Assembly (NCBI RefSeq): GCF_026343115.1
Contig: NZ_JAPEMC010000002.1
Location: forward strand, 682,001 to 746,000
DNA length: 64,000 nucleotides
Direction: 5' to 3'
From: Streptomyces sp. NBC_00102
GTDB lineage: Bacteria; Actinomycetota; Actinomycetes; Streptomycetales; Streptomycetaceae
Position numbers and translations under genes: made by a program. Positions 46,807-57,519 of the stretch are shown piece by piece (position 1 is the first letter of the stretch; the number at the start of each line of letters is the position of its first letter). The notes under the pieces are model-generated. The model was not told the origin of the DNA. It ran no database searches and saw only the letters and a program-made list of their open reading frames with translations.

Positions 46807-46867
46807 TCGTCACGTTGACGACAAGTAGGAAGGGTAGGGGTGGGGCGAGATATCGTCAAGAGGACGA
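46807..46867. promoter_or_regulatory. Two 15-bp palindromes upstream of the SPFH operon
   Basis: TCGTCACGTTGACGA (46807-46821) and TCGTCAAGAGGACGA (46853-46867) share TCGTC-n5-GACGA, with centres 46 bp apart. They look like a pair of operator sites around the promoter of the SPFH/NAD-kinase-like operon. Confidence 0.5.
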
Positions 46868-47022
46868 AAAGAGGGGTTCCGGGGGCGCTCCGGGTGTGCC
46901 GGGTACGCGAACGGCCGGCGCCTTCGGTGGAAGTCGCCGGCCGTCGGGGTGCGCCGCCCCCGTCCCCACGGTGCGACGCGGGCGGGCCGTTCCCTCCGCT
47001 GGGATGGACGGCCCACGCTCGA

Positions 47023-47721
47023 TCAGGACTCGGTCGGAGGTACCTCCAGTCCGAGCCCCGGAAGGATGGCTTTCTCGGTGAAGCGCACGAGGTACTCCTC
47101 GTCCGCGTGCCGGCAGTCCAGCAACGGCCGCACGCGCACCATGCCGAACAGCTGCGCCGCCACGTACTCGGCGGTCGGGCAGTCGGGGGCGATCTCGCCG
47201 CGTTCGCGGCCCCTGTGGACCATGGCCTCGATCGCCGCGATCTCCGGCATCACCAGCGACTCGCGCATCGCGCAGAGCAGCTCCGGGCTCTGCAGGGCGG
47301 CGTGGCTCAGGGCGTGCACGAGTGAGGTGTCGAGGCCGGAACGGGCGCCGATCGCGCGTGCCGCCGCCAGCAGGTCGCCGGCCAGGGTGCCGGTGTCGAT
47401 GTGGGCGAGCGACCCGCGCCGGGTGCTGTGGAGCGCCGCGACGACCAGCTCGGGCTTCGATCCCCACTGCCGGTAGAGCGTCGACTTGCCGCAGCGGGTC
47501 CGTGCGGCGACGCCCTCCATGGTGAGGGATTCGTATCCACTCTCGCGGAGCAGCTCCAGCACCGCCGCGTACAGCTCCTGAGCCCGCTCCGGTGTGATTT
47601 TCGACCTGGGTGACCGGGGTGAGGGTGTCACGGTCTCCCGCGCGCCGACGTCGTGCGACTCCCGGGTTTCCTGAGTTTCGCGAGTTTCTGGGGTGTTCCC
47701 CACGGAGTCCCGGGTCGGCAC
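47023..47721 (-). CDS. TetR-family regulator
   Basis: 232 aa from GTG 47721 (AGGAGG upstream). After a ~40-residue polar N-terminal extension, the HTH reads YESLTMEGVAARTRCGKSTLYRQWGSK, typical TetR. The C-terminal ligand domain is of the TetR_C_16-like type (RSGLDTSLVHALSHAALQSPEL ... AEYVAAQLFGMVRVRPLL). Divergent from the PAP2/DMT genes; its operator is probably the 52-bp palindrome at 47756-47807. Confidence 0.88.
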   Translation of the reverse strand: MPTRDSVGNTPETRETQETRESHDVGARETVTPSPRSPRSKITPERAQELYAAVLELLRESGYESLTMEGVAARTRCGKSTLYRQWGSKPELVVAALHSTRRGSLAHIDTGTLAGDLLAAARAIGARSGLDTSLVHALSHAALQSPELLCAMRESLVMPEIAAIEAMVHRGRERGEIAPDCPTAEYVAAQLFGMVRVRPLLDCRHADEEYLVRFTEKAILPGLGLEVPPTES

Positions 47722-47755
47722 GGTTCGTTCCTCCTGGACTCGGCAGTAAAACGCT

Positions 47756-47807
47756 TCGATACGCCAGTGTACCGATACGTTTGCGTATCGGTACACTGGC
47801 GTATCGA
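47756..47807. promoter_or_regulatory. 52-bp palindromic TetR operator array
   Basis: Two perfect 24-bp arms (47756-47779 and 47784-47807) around TTTG. The arms contain three overlapping TetR-like units: CGATACGCCAGTGTACCG, CGATACGTTTGCGTATCG and CGGTACACTGGCGTATCG. It sits in the divergent promoter region of the TetR and PAP2 genes. Confidence 0.8.
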
Positions 47808-47867
47808 TTGGGTGTGGATTGGACCATGCCCAGGTACCAACGCAACCGTAAGTAAGGGGCACGGGTG

Positions 47868-48767
47868 ATGTACGCCCGCAGAACGCCTGTGGAACGGGAG
47901 CCGGACGCCTCGGCCCGCCCGCCCCTCGTCCGGGAGTTCCTGCTCGTCGTCGGACTCTTCGTCGTCTACAAGCTCGGCCGCCAGGCGGCCAACGGCCATG
48001 TCGACGAGGCCTTCCACAACGCCGGGCACGTCTGGAGCTTCGAACGCGCCCTCGGTCTGCCGGGAGAGGGCGATGTCCAGGGAGTCCTGCTGCACAGCGA
48101 GACCCTGATCCACCTGGCGAACACCTACTACGCGGTGGTCCACTTCCCGGCCACCGTGCTCTTCCTGGTCTGGCTGTACTGGCGGCACCCCCACCACTAC
48201 GTCTGGTCCCGCCGAATACTCGCGGCGCTCACAGGCGCCGCCCTCGCGCTCCACCTGCTCTTCCCGCTGGCACCGCCGCGCATGCTCGCCGCCGCGGGGC
48301 TGGTCGACACCGGCCAGGTGTACGGACCCACGGTCTACGGCGCCACGCCCACCACCGACACCATGGCCAACCAGTTCGCCGCGATGCCCTCGCTGCACTT
48401 CGGCTGGGCCCTCATGGTGGCGATCGGGCTCGTCGCCGCCGGCCGCTCCCGCTGGCGCTGGCTCTGGCTGGCACACCCGCTCGCCACCCTGCTGGTGATC
48501 GTCGGAACCGCCAACCACTACTGGCTCGACGCCCTGGTCGTATCGGCCCTCCTCGCACTCGCGCTGGCCGCGATCCCGCTGCACCGTCCCTCCCGCGCGG
48601 TACGGCTCCGAGGGGCATGGCCCTCCGCCACCCCGGCCGGATTCGCCCCCGCCACGATCCACCCGGCCTACGCCGCCGGGGTACCGGCCCAGGCCGGCGC
48701 CCCCGCGTTCGCCGTCAGTCCGTCCGCCTCGCAGCGGACCCTCACCGCACCCGGAGCCGGACGGTGA
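47868..48767 (+). CDS. PAP2-family phosphatase
   Basis: 299 aa from the ATG at 47868, with five to six membrane segments. Signatures of the Aur1/Ipt1-like PAP2_3 group: NTYYAVVHFPATVLFLVW (in place of the first motif), AMPSLHFGW (PSxH motif with the acid/base His) and GTANHYWLDALV (nucleophile His-Asp motif). Acts on lipid phosphates or transfers phosphoinositol-type head groups. Ala/Pro-rich C-terminal tail. The start of the DMT gene overlaps its stop. Confidence 0.82.
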   Translation: MYARRTPVEREPDASARPPLVREFLLVVGLFVVYKLGRQAANGHVDEAFHNAGHVWSFERALGLPGEGDVQGVLLHSETLIHLANTYYAVVHFPATVLFLVWLYWRHPHHYVWSRRILAALTGAALALHLLFPLAPPRMLAAAGLVDTGQVYGPTVYGATPTTDTMANQFAAMPSLHFGWALMVAIGLVAAGRSRWRWLWLAHPLATLLVIVGTANHYWLDALVVSALLALALAAIPLHRPSRAVRLRGAWPSATPAGFAPATIHPAYAAGVPAQAGAPAFAVSPSASQRTLTAPGAGR

Positions 48768-49882
48768 ACGCCACGCTCGTCGCCATCCTCTTCTGCCTCG
48801 TCTCCGCCGTGGCCTACGCCACCGCCGCCGTGGCCCAGTCCCGCCTCGCCGGACGCACCGAACCCGGCACGGGCGGGCTCCGGCTGCTCGGACGCGGCGC
48901 CTGGTGGGCATCGGTCGGGCTCAACGCGACCGGGGCCCTACTGCACGTCGCCGCCCTGAAGTACGGGCCGCTCACCCTGGTCCAGCCCCTCGGCGCGCTG
49001 ACCCTGGTGGCGGCCGTGCCGCTCGGCGCCCGCACCGCGGGCCGCAAGGTCAGCGGCACCGAATGGCGGGGCACGGTCCTCACCCTCGTCGGACTGGCCG
49101 CACTGCTGGCGGCGGCGGGCGGCGCCGAACCGCACGAGACCCTCGGCCTCGGCGAAGCCCTCGCCGTCGGTGCGGTCACCCTCGCCGTGGTGTCCGGCCT
49201 CGGCCGCCCCGGCGCCCGCCCCGGCCTGCGGCACGCGGCGGCCTCCGGGATCACCTCCGGCGTCGCCTCCGCGCTGACCCAGACCCTGACGGTCGCCTTC
49301 ACCGCCCACACCGCAGGCGCCCTGTTCACCCCGCGCACCGTCGTGGTGACCCTGCTGGTCGCCGCCTTCTCGATGGGCGGGCTGCTGTTCTCCCAGACCG
49401 CCTACCGCGACGGTCTGGGCGCACCGCTCGCCGTGCTGACCCTCGCCAACCCGGTGGCGGCCGCCACGATCGGTATCGTCCTGCTCCGCGAACGTCTCCA
49501 GGGCGGTCCCCTCAGCCTGGTCCCGGCCGTCGTCGGCATCGCGCTCTCGGCGTACGGAGTGATCCTGCTCTGCAGGGCGCAGTCCCGGACACAGGCCGCG
49601 GCCGAGGCCCCGGCGCCCGCACCGGAACCTGTCTCGGACGATCCGGTACGTCCCCTGCCCGCGTCCGGACCCGTCCCCGAACCCGCGTCCGTGGTGCCCG
49701 CCACCGCCACCGCTCCCGTCGTCGTGCCGGGCCGCCACCCGGCCTCTCCGGTACCCGCCGCCGGGCACACGCGCCGCAGGGGCCGGTCGCTGCGCACGGT
49801 CATCGGGAGCCCGAGGAGTTCGAGGAGCCTGAAGCGAGCGGTGGCCGACAGCCCCGAACCCGTGACGGCATCCGGAAGCTGA
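48764..49882 (+). CDS. DMT (EamA-like) transporter
   Basis: 372 aa from GTG 48764 (overlaps the PAP2 stop). About nine to ten hydrophobic segments arranged as two EamA-like repeats, with AALKYGPLTLVQPLGALTLVAAVPLG and LTLANPVAAATIGIVLLRERLQGG as repeat-end motifs. A ~90-residue Pro/Ser/Ala tail is unusual. Substrate unknown. Likely controlled by the divergent TetR. Confidence 0.82.
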   Translation: MNATLVAILFCLVSAVAYATAAVAQSRLAGRTEPGTGGLRLLGRGAWWASVGLNATGALLHVAALKYGPLTLVQPLGALTLVAAVPLGARTAGRKVSGTEWRGTVLTLVGLAALLAAAGGAEPHETLGLGEALAVGAVTLAVVSGLGRPGARPGLRHAAASGITSGVASALTQTLTVAFTAHTAGALFTPRTVVVTLLVAAFSMGGLLFSQTAYRDGLGAPLAVLTLANPVAAATIGIVLLRERLQGGPLSLVPAVVGIALSAYGVILLCRAQSRTQAAAEAPAPAPEPVSDDPVRPLPASGPVPEPASVVPATATAPVVVPGRHPASPVPAAGHTRRRGRSLRTVIGSPRSSRSLKRAVADSPEPVTASGS

Positions 49883-49941
49883 CCTGACCGGACCGGACCG
49901 AAGAGCGGCGCGAGATCCTCCAGGGCCCGGGACCGGTCAGG
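49883..49941. terminator. Possible terminator region between DMT and LamG genes
   Basis: CCTGACCGG (49883-49891) pairs with CCGGTCAGG (49933-49941) around a 41-base loop. Long loop, weak evidence. Confidence 0.3.
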
Positions 49942-49961
49942 AAGCCCCGGGCCTCAGAGCC

Positions 49962-50705
49962 TCAGGTGCTGGTCATGACGGCGTGGTGGGCCAGGAGACG
50001 CTCGGCGCCGAGTTCGCGCGGGTAGACGGCTACCTTGCCGATGGCGCCCAGGAAGAAGGAACGCAGGCTCGCGGTGCCGATGCGCAGGGGGGACGGGGTG
50101 TCGCCCGGGACGATCGAGTAGTCGGCGAGCGCGTCCTGGTCGCGCAGCCTCCCGTCGCGGTAGATCTTCGTGTATCCGGTCGGGTAGGAGGATCCGGCGG
50201 GACTGGTGGTGATCACCAGGGCGTAGTGGATCCACTCCCCGGGATACAGGGTGTCCTGGAAGTAGGAACCGGCGCCCAGTCCCCCGGCAGGGTTGAAGGC
50301 GTATCCGGAGACGCGGTTGGCGCGGCCTTCGGTGTTGTCGGCGCTGTAGACGCGCGCCGTCCACTCGGCCTGGTTGACCGTGGCATAGGTGAGCTTCCCC
50401 AACCAGTGCACGTAACCGGTGCCCTCGCTCGCAGGGAACGTGAGGGTGTCGGGACGGAACCAGGCTTCCACCGTCAGCGCCCCGGTCGTCGACACGGACA
50501 GGGAACGGTCGTCGGGGACCTCGACGTACTGGGCGGGGGTTCCGTCGAACAGGGTCGCGCTGTCGCCGTTGGGCAGATGGCTGTGGGACGGCGAGCCGTG
50601 GAACACGGCGCGCGGGCCGCCCGGGGACAGCTCCGAACCGGCGCCGCCCAGCCGGAGGTAGAGCACGGGGTCTTCGGCTTCGATCAGTTCGTCGTACGCG
50701 CTCAC
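49962..50705 (-). CDS. LamG-like (concanavalin A-fold) protein
   Basis: 247 aa from the GTG at 50705 with GGGAGG upstream. Laminin-G-like jellyroll strands are visible: SATLFDGTPAQYVEVPDDRSLSVSTTGALTVEAWFRPD, YPGEWIHYALVITTS and GYTKIYRDGRLRDQD. No signal peptide or lipobox is seen, which is uncommon for this fold. Probably binds carbohydrate. Monocistronic. Confidence 0.78.
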   Translation of the reverse strand: MSAYDELIEAEDPVLYLRLGGAGSELSPGGPRAVFHGSPSHSHLPNGDSATLFDGTPAQYVEVPDDRSLSVSTTGALTVEAWFRPDTLTFPASEGTGYVHWLGKLTYATVNQAEWTARVYSADNTEGRANRVSGYAFNPAGGLGAGSYFQDTLYPGEWIHYALVITTSPAGSSYPTGYTKIYRDGRLRDQDALADYSIVPGDTPSPLRIGTASLRSFFLGAIGKVAVYPRELGAERLLAHHAVMTST

Positions 50706-50991
50706 ACGCGCCTCCCTGGGACTGCGTCGGCGGTCGGGCCGGTCCAGGTTAGGCCGGTCCGGGGCCTGTACGGGAGGGCGTGAGGGCCGCGAACGGACGG
50801 AGCCCCACGGCCCCGCACGCGGGCGTACGGACAGCGCGCGCTCGTCGCCGCCCCGCACGCCCCCGGGTCCTTCCTTCCGATCGTGCTGGAGCGAGGAGGG
50901 GGTAGGGGACGCGCCGGAAGCCACTTCCCGATGTCTCCTCGGGCGGACGCCGACGCACCCCCGACCGACGGCGGGACTCCGACCCAGGTCC

Positions 50992-51262
50992 TCAGCGGGC
51001 TACCCGGAATCCGATGTTGCCGGTCGAGCTGTCGGGTGTGTTGGAGCTGCGTGCGCCGACACGGTAGCGGTTGCAGTAGGAGAGGTGGCACAGGTGGGAG
51101 CCGCCGCGCATCACCCGGGTCGTGCCGTCGGGGGGACCTGTGGGCGCGGTCCGGGGGCCGGTGGCGTGGAAGTCGGGGCCGCCGTCGGAACCGAGGTGTC
51201 CGGCGACGTATCCCCGCAGTTCGTCGTGTATCCGGTCAGCTTCCCACGGCGGGACAGTCCTT
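50992..51262 (-). pseudogene. C-terminal remnant of a formylglycine-generating enzyme (SUMF1-like)
   Basis: The minus strand encodes [21 protein letters not shown], then [20 protein letters not shown] to TGA at 50992-50994. This is the conserved catalytic end of formylglycine-generating enzymes, including both active-site cysteines (LCHLSYC). The frame is open upstream only to about 51262 (stop before it), and the N-terminal two thirds are missing. No sulfatase gene lies nearby. Confidence 0.75.
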
Positions 51263-51288
51263 ACCTACGCAGAAGTCCGGCCGGCGTA

Positions 51289-51846
51289 CTACGGAGTCCC
51301 GTCCGGCCCGTCGAGCCCCTCGATCGCCCCCGCCAGCCAGGTGATCCAGAAGCTCTCCAGATCGATGCCACCGCGCAGCACGAGATGGCGCAGCCGGTCG
51401 TCCTGGGCCGTCCGCCGCTCCGGCGGGAAGTCCCGCTTCTCGATCTCCAAGTACTCCGCCAACTGCCGCCGGTGCAGCTCCATGTGGCGGCGCAGCTCCG
51501 CACCGAGCCCGGGCGCCCCGACGACCGCGGCCGCCCGCATCCGCAACAGCAGCGGATCGCGGACGGGCCTCGGGTCCTCGGGGAGCGCCACCCAGGCCGC
51601 CAGCTCCTCGCGGCCCGCCGGCAGCACCTCGTACTCCTTCTTGCTGCCCCTCGCGGGCCGGCCGGGCAGCAGGGCCCTGATCCGCCCCGCCTGCTCCAGC
51701 CTGCCCAGCTCGCGGTAGATCTGCTGGTGCGTCGACGGCCAGAAGTAGCCGATCGACCGGTCGAACCGGCGGGTCAGTTCGAGCCCCGACGACGGCTTCT
51801 CCAGCAGAGCGGTGAGGATCGCGTGCGGCAGTGACATGGGGTGCAT
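51289..51846 (-). CDS. PadR-family regulator
   Basis: 185 aa. Winged helix (MSLPHAILTALLEKPSSGLELTRRFDRSIGYFWPSTHQQIYRELGRLEQAGRI) plus the C-terminal helical dimerisation region typical of the larger PadR (Vir-like) group (HMELHRRQLAEYLEIEKRDFP). It lies just downstream of the reductase gene on the same strand (39 bp gap), so it may control that gene. Confidence 0.88.
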   Translation of the reverse strand: MHPMSLPHAILTALLEKPSSGLELTRRFDRSIGYFWPSTHQQIYRELGRLEQAGRIRALLPGRPARGSKKEYEVLPAGREELAAWVALPEDPRPVRDPLLLRMRAAAVVGAPGLGAELRRHMELHRRQLAEYLEIEKRDFPPERRTAQDDRLRHLVLRGGIDLESFWITWLAGAIEGLDGPDGTP

Positions 51847-51885
51847 CCTACGAACGCGGGCAGGGGGACCGGGCCCGGAGCGTGC

Positions 51886-54000
<2,115 letters not shown>

Positions 54001-54120
54001 TTACAGCGCCCGGGAGGGTCCCGCGAGACGTCCCCCGTACGGCGTAACAGGCCGCGCCCCCGCAGCGGCACCGGGCGACAGTGGAGCGGTACCCCGTCCT
54101 CCTCGTCCCCGGGAGTTCCC

Positions 54121-54654
54121 ATGGCCTGCCTCAATCGGCGTGACCTCGGCCTGCTCGTCCTGCGCGCCGGAACCGGCGCGGTCCTCGCCGCCCACGGCTC
54201 CCAGAAGCTCCTGGGCTGGTTCGGCGGTGGCGGGGTCGAGGGCACCACCGCCGCCATGGAAGCCATGGGCTTCCATCCCCCCAAGCACAGTGCGGTCGCT
54301 GCCGGGCTCGGCGAGGCGGGCGGCGGCGTGCTGCTCGCGGTCGGCCTCGCCACCCCGGCGGCCGGCGCCGCCGCGGCCGGAGCCATGGCGGGCGCGGTCG
54401 CGGTGCACGCGCCCGCCGGATTCTTCGCGCAGGGCGGCGGCTACGAGTACCCGGCGTTCCTCGGATTCGCCGCCGCCGCGATCGGCCTCGCCGGCGCCGG
54501 CCGCTACTCCCTCGACCACGCCACCGGCCACGTGCTGGACAAGCCCTGGGTGGTCGCGCTGGCATTCCTCGGCAGCGCCGCGGCGGCAGCCGCCGTCGTC
54601 GGCAAGCGCGCGAAGGCGCAGGGTGCCGACGCCCCGGGGGCCGAGGCGGTCTGA
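54121..54654 (+). CDS. DoxX-family membrane protein
   Basis: 177 aa with four hydrophobic segments. The DoxX signatures RAGTGAVLAAHGSQKLLGWFGGGG at the N-terminus and GFHPPKHSAVAAGLGEAGGGVLLAVGL are clear. GGAG precedes the ATG. DoxX proteins are small inner-membrane proteins linked to redox stress or thiol oxidation. Function here is unproved. Confidence 0.87.
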   Translation: MACLNRRDLGLLVLRAGTGAVLAAHGSQKLLGWFGGGGVEGTTAAMEAMGFHPPKHSAVAAGLGEAGGGVLLAVGLATPAAGAAAAGAMAGAVAVHAPAGFFAQGGGYEYPAFLGFAAAAIGLAGAGRYSLDHATGHVLDKPWVVALAFLGSAAAAAAVVGKRAKAQGADAPGAEAV

Positions 54655-54714
54655 AGGCCGGGGTTCGAGCCCGGCCTTCGCCCGGCGCCGGACGGACCCG
54701 GCCGGGCGCCGGGC
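54654..54714. terminator. Two adjacent terminator hairpins
   Basis: AAGGCCGGG/CCCGGCCTT (54654-54662 with 54670-54678, 7-base loop) begins on the DoxX stop codon. A second stem, GCCCGGCGCC (54680-54689) with 54705-54714, follows. They separate the convergent DoxX and sialidase genes. Confidence 0.65.
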
Positions 54715-54785
54715 GACAACGATCGTTGCGTACCTGACCGTGGGCGTCAGCGAGCGTCAACGGCGGTCGCTGACGCACCGCCGGG

Positions 54786-57068
54786 TCACCAGGTGCTGGT
54801 CGTGGCGATCGTTCCGGCCCAGCTCTCGTCCTTGTTGCCGTCACTCGCGTTCCACCACCAGTGGTGCAGCGTCGAGTCGGCAGCCGCGCCGAAGACTTCC
54901 TGTGTGTTGTCGAACACACCGGCCACCGGGTCCGTGTAGATCGATCCGGCCCGCACGCCGTAGTTGTTGCCCGTGGTCGGATCCCACCACCAGTGGGCGA
55001 GGGTGTTGTTCACGGTGCGCGCGTAGACGTGCTGCTGCGACCCGTGGACGAACGCGATGGGGGACCCGCCCAGCGCGGTCGGGGTGGACAGGACCTGGCG
55101 CTTGAGCCCGTCGGTGGTGCTCCACCACCAGTGCGCGAGGCGGTCCTGCGTGTCGCCGGCGTAGACGTGCAGTTGGCTCCTGTATACGAACGCGGTCGGG
55201 GTGCCCTTGACCGATCCGGTCCAGACCTCGCTCTGGACACCTATCTTCGGGGACCACCACCAGTGGTGCAGCCGGTCGTCCGTGTCAACGGCCCAGACGT
55301 GCTGCTGATTGCCGTACAGGACGGACACGGGGTCACCGCGGATTTCGCCGGGCTGAGCCCAGGTCTGCTGCTGGAACGACGGCTTGTTCGCGTCCCACCA
55401 CACGTGCAACAGCCGGCCGTCCGTGGCACGGACGAAGGCGTGCTGCTGATGTCCGTCGACGAAGCCCGTGGGTGCTCCGGCCACGATGCCCGCCCCGAGC
55501 CAGGTCTGCGTGACAGGCGCGGTCGCTCCCGGTGCGTAGAACTCGTGGACAAGGCTTCCGTCAGTGCCGCGCACCAGAACATGCTGCTGATCCCCGTACC
55601 TGAACGCCACTGTCCTGCCGGTGACCTCTCGGGTGCCCCAGATGCCCCGCTTGATGGTTGCGTCGGGTTCCCTGAACCAGTTCCCGAGAGCGCTGGTCGG
55701 AGTGGGGGCGAAGAGATGCAGTTGGTCGGGGTCGGTGGTGGCCAGCGCGCCCGTGTTCTGGTTGAGCGTGATGTCGAGAGCCTCCGGAGACGTATTCAGA
55801 TCGTCCTCGGTGAACGTGTCGTACCCGATGAACTCGTGCGGGTCCTGGCTGCCGGCCTCGAAAATGATGCCGTACGTACTGTTGCCCAGGTCGATCATGG
55901 CGCTGTAACCGGCAGGACCGGCCCATACCTGCATCCCGTCCGAGGGGAGCTGCCAGGTGTACCCGCCGTCCAAGGACGAGCGGACCGTGAGGTTCGCCCG
56001 GGAAGTGCTGGTCGGGAGTGCGAGAAGGACCTGGTCGTATCCGTCCACATCCTTCTCCCGGATGGACAGAGTCGAGGCCTGTATGCCGCTGGAGGGATAG
56101 TCCATCTCCTGGTCGAACCGCGTGAAGTGGTTCTGGAAGGATTCCCCGTCGTCACCTGAGATCGCATAGACCGGCTGCTTCGGAAGGGTGCCTTCTTCGT
56201 TGCGTGCCTCCACGAATATGCTGCCGTCGCCGCGCTCGAACAGGCTCAGCTCCTGTGCGCCAATGGCAGGCTCGGCGCCGAGAGAGACCGCACCAGCCCT
56301 CCAGTCACCGTCCGTGTCCTTGTAGATGAGCGCCCCGCCCAGATCCGCCGGTTTCCCTCCCCCCTTGCGGACCGTTATGCCGGCCACCAGGCGTCCGGAA
56401 TGTGAACCGTGGGTGAGCTGGATGGCACTCGCAGGCCCGAACGACATCTGCGCCGAGTCCAGTGCCACCCCTCCCATCGCGGCTTTCATGCTTGCCGAGT
56501 CCCATATGCGCGCGGAGATGTCGGTGGAGAAGGGGGCGTCAGCGTTCAGTGGATCCGAGCTCCAGTTCCGGCCGCCATCGGCGCTGATGGTCACGTGAAG
56601 TCTTTTGTAGTTTTCGGTGTACAGCAAAAATACATTGCCAGTATTTTCATCGACCACCGGCGAGACGTTGTGAAAGAACTGCCCACCGGAGTGCGTGACC
56701 ACCGGGCGCACCGAACTCCAGTCGGCGTCTTGCGCTGTGGCGAGGCTCTTCATCACGACGTCGATGTCGCCACTGTCGCTGCAGCTGCCCAATCGCCCCT
56801 CGGCAAAGGCCAGCAGCGTGCCGTCGCGGGTCTTGACCACCGCGGGGGCACGGAAGCAGGCGTAGCCCCCTTCGCCACTGGTGAAAACTCTCTGCTGAGT
56901 GCTGGTCGGATCGACCGCGCGCGCGGCGTCGGCGGGAAGGGCGACCAGTGACAATGCCGCCAGAAGCAGGGCGAGTGCCGCACCCACCACTGCCCACGAA
57001 CTTCCGAACTGCATTCTCCCGGTCTTCGGCAACCTGCCCGTTGTGGAAATCTGCATTTCGCCCCCCAT
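54786..57068 (-). CDS. Secreted sialidase (GH33) with C-terminal lectin-like beta-propeller
   Basis: 760 aa from the ATG at 57068 (AAGGAG upstream). A signal or anchor segment at ~20-50 (VVGAALALLLAALSLVALPADAARA). The sialidase domain has CFRAPAVV with the FRxP Arg and three Asp boxes (SADGGRNW, SGDDGESF, SLDGGYTW). From about residue 430 there are about seven repeats of ~45 residues with the pattern QHVxAxxTDxxLxHWWW, like the PLL fucose-binding propeller. It would release terminal sialic acid from host or environmental glycans while the propeller holds sugar. Catalytic Tyr/Glu were not mapped. Confidence 0.87.
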   Translation of the reverse strand: MGGEMQISTTGRLPKTGRMQFGSSWAVVGAALALLLAALSLVALPADAARAVDPTSTQQRVFTSGEGGYACFRAPAVVKTRDGTLLAFAEGRLGSCSDSGDIDVVMKSLATAQDADWSSVRPVVTHSGGQFFHNVSPVVDENTGNVFLLYTENYKRLHVTISADGGRNWSSDPLNADAPFSTDISARIWDSASMKAAMGGVALDSAQMSFGPASAIQLTHGSHSGRLVAGITVRKGGGKPADLGGALIYKDTDGDWRAGAVSLGAEPAIGAQELSLFERGDGSIFVEARNEEGTLPKQPVYAISGDDGESFQNHFTRFDQEMDYPSSGIQASTLSIREKDVDGYDQVLLALPTSTSRANLTVRSSLDGGYTWQLPSDGMQVWAGPAGYSAMIDLGNSTYGIIFEAGSQDPHEFIGYDTFTEDDLNTSPEALDITLNQNTGALATTDPDQLHLFAPTPTSALGNWFREPDATIKRGIWGTREVTGRTVAFRYGDQQHVLVRGTDGSLVHEFYAPGATAPVTQTWLGAGIVAGAPTGFVDGHQQHAFVRATDGRLLHVWWDANKPSFQQQTWAQPGEIRGDPVSVLYGNQQHVWAVDTDDRLHHWWWSPKIGVQSEVWTGSVKGTPTAFVYRSQLHVYAGDTQDRLAHWWWSTTDGLKRQVLSTPTALGGSPIAFVHGSQQHVYARTVNNTLAHWWWDPTTGNNYGVRAGSIYTDPVAGVFDNTQEVFGAAADSTLHHWWWNASDGNKDESWAGTIATTSTW

Positions 57069-57519
57069 GTGTTCTCCTTTGCTGGAACGAGGCCAGGGGG
57101 TTGCGTGGCATCTGATCGATTGCTCCGCCGCCCCGGCCTGATCTTCGGCATTCTTGCATAGATCCATAAACCACTTGCATGCCTTTCTGTGGGGGTTCGC
57201 ATTCCCTTTCGGTGCCCGAAATGTATTGATTTAATGGAATTTGCTGGACGGTCTCAAGGGTGTTTTGCGGCGGTGCGGCCTCTCCGTCCGAACTTTCCGC
57301 CCAGGGCCGCGTGGTGTGCCGGAACGTGATCACCGCATTGTCGAAGGAGGTGATTGCTCGAATCCCACGGGTGGCCGGAGGCCGCAGCGGCGTCCGGTGT
57401 ACGGACGGTGCTCCGCCTGGCGACGCACCCCATCCGACTCCGCGTACCGGCCCGCCACGATCACGGGGCAATCCTGGGCGGCGGGCATTGATCCACCGTT
57501 CAGGGGCATCCGTCGGTCC
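57069..57519. other. Intergenic regulatory region of the sialidase gene
   Basis: About 450 bp between divergent genes. Two direct CTTGCAT copies (57153-57159 and 57174-57180) are 21 bp apart, two helical turns, which is typical of an activator site. A TTTCGG-TGC-CCGAAA palindrome lies at 57207-57221. The stretch 57150-57240 is notably AT-rich for this genome. No gene recognised. Confidence 0.45.
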
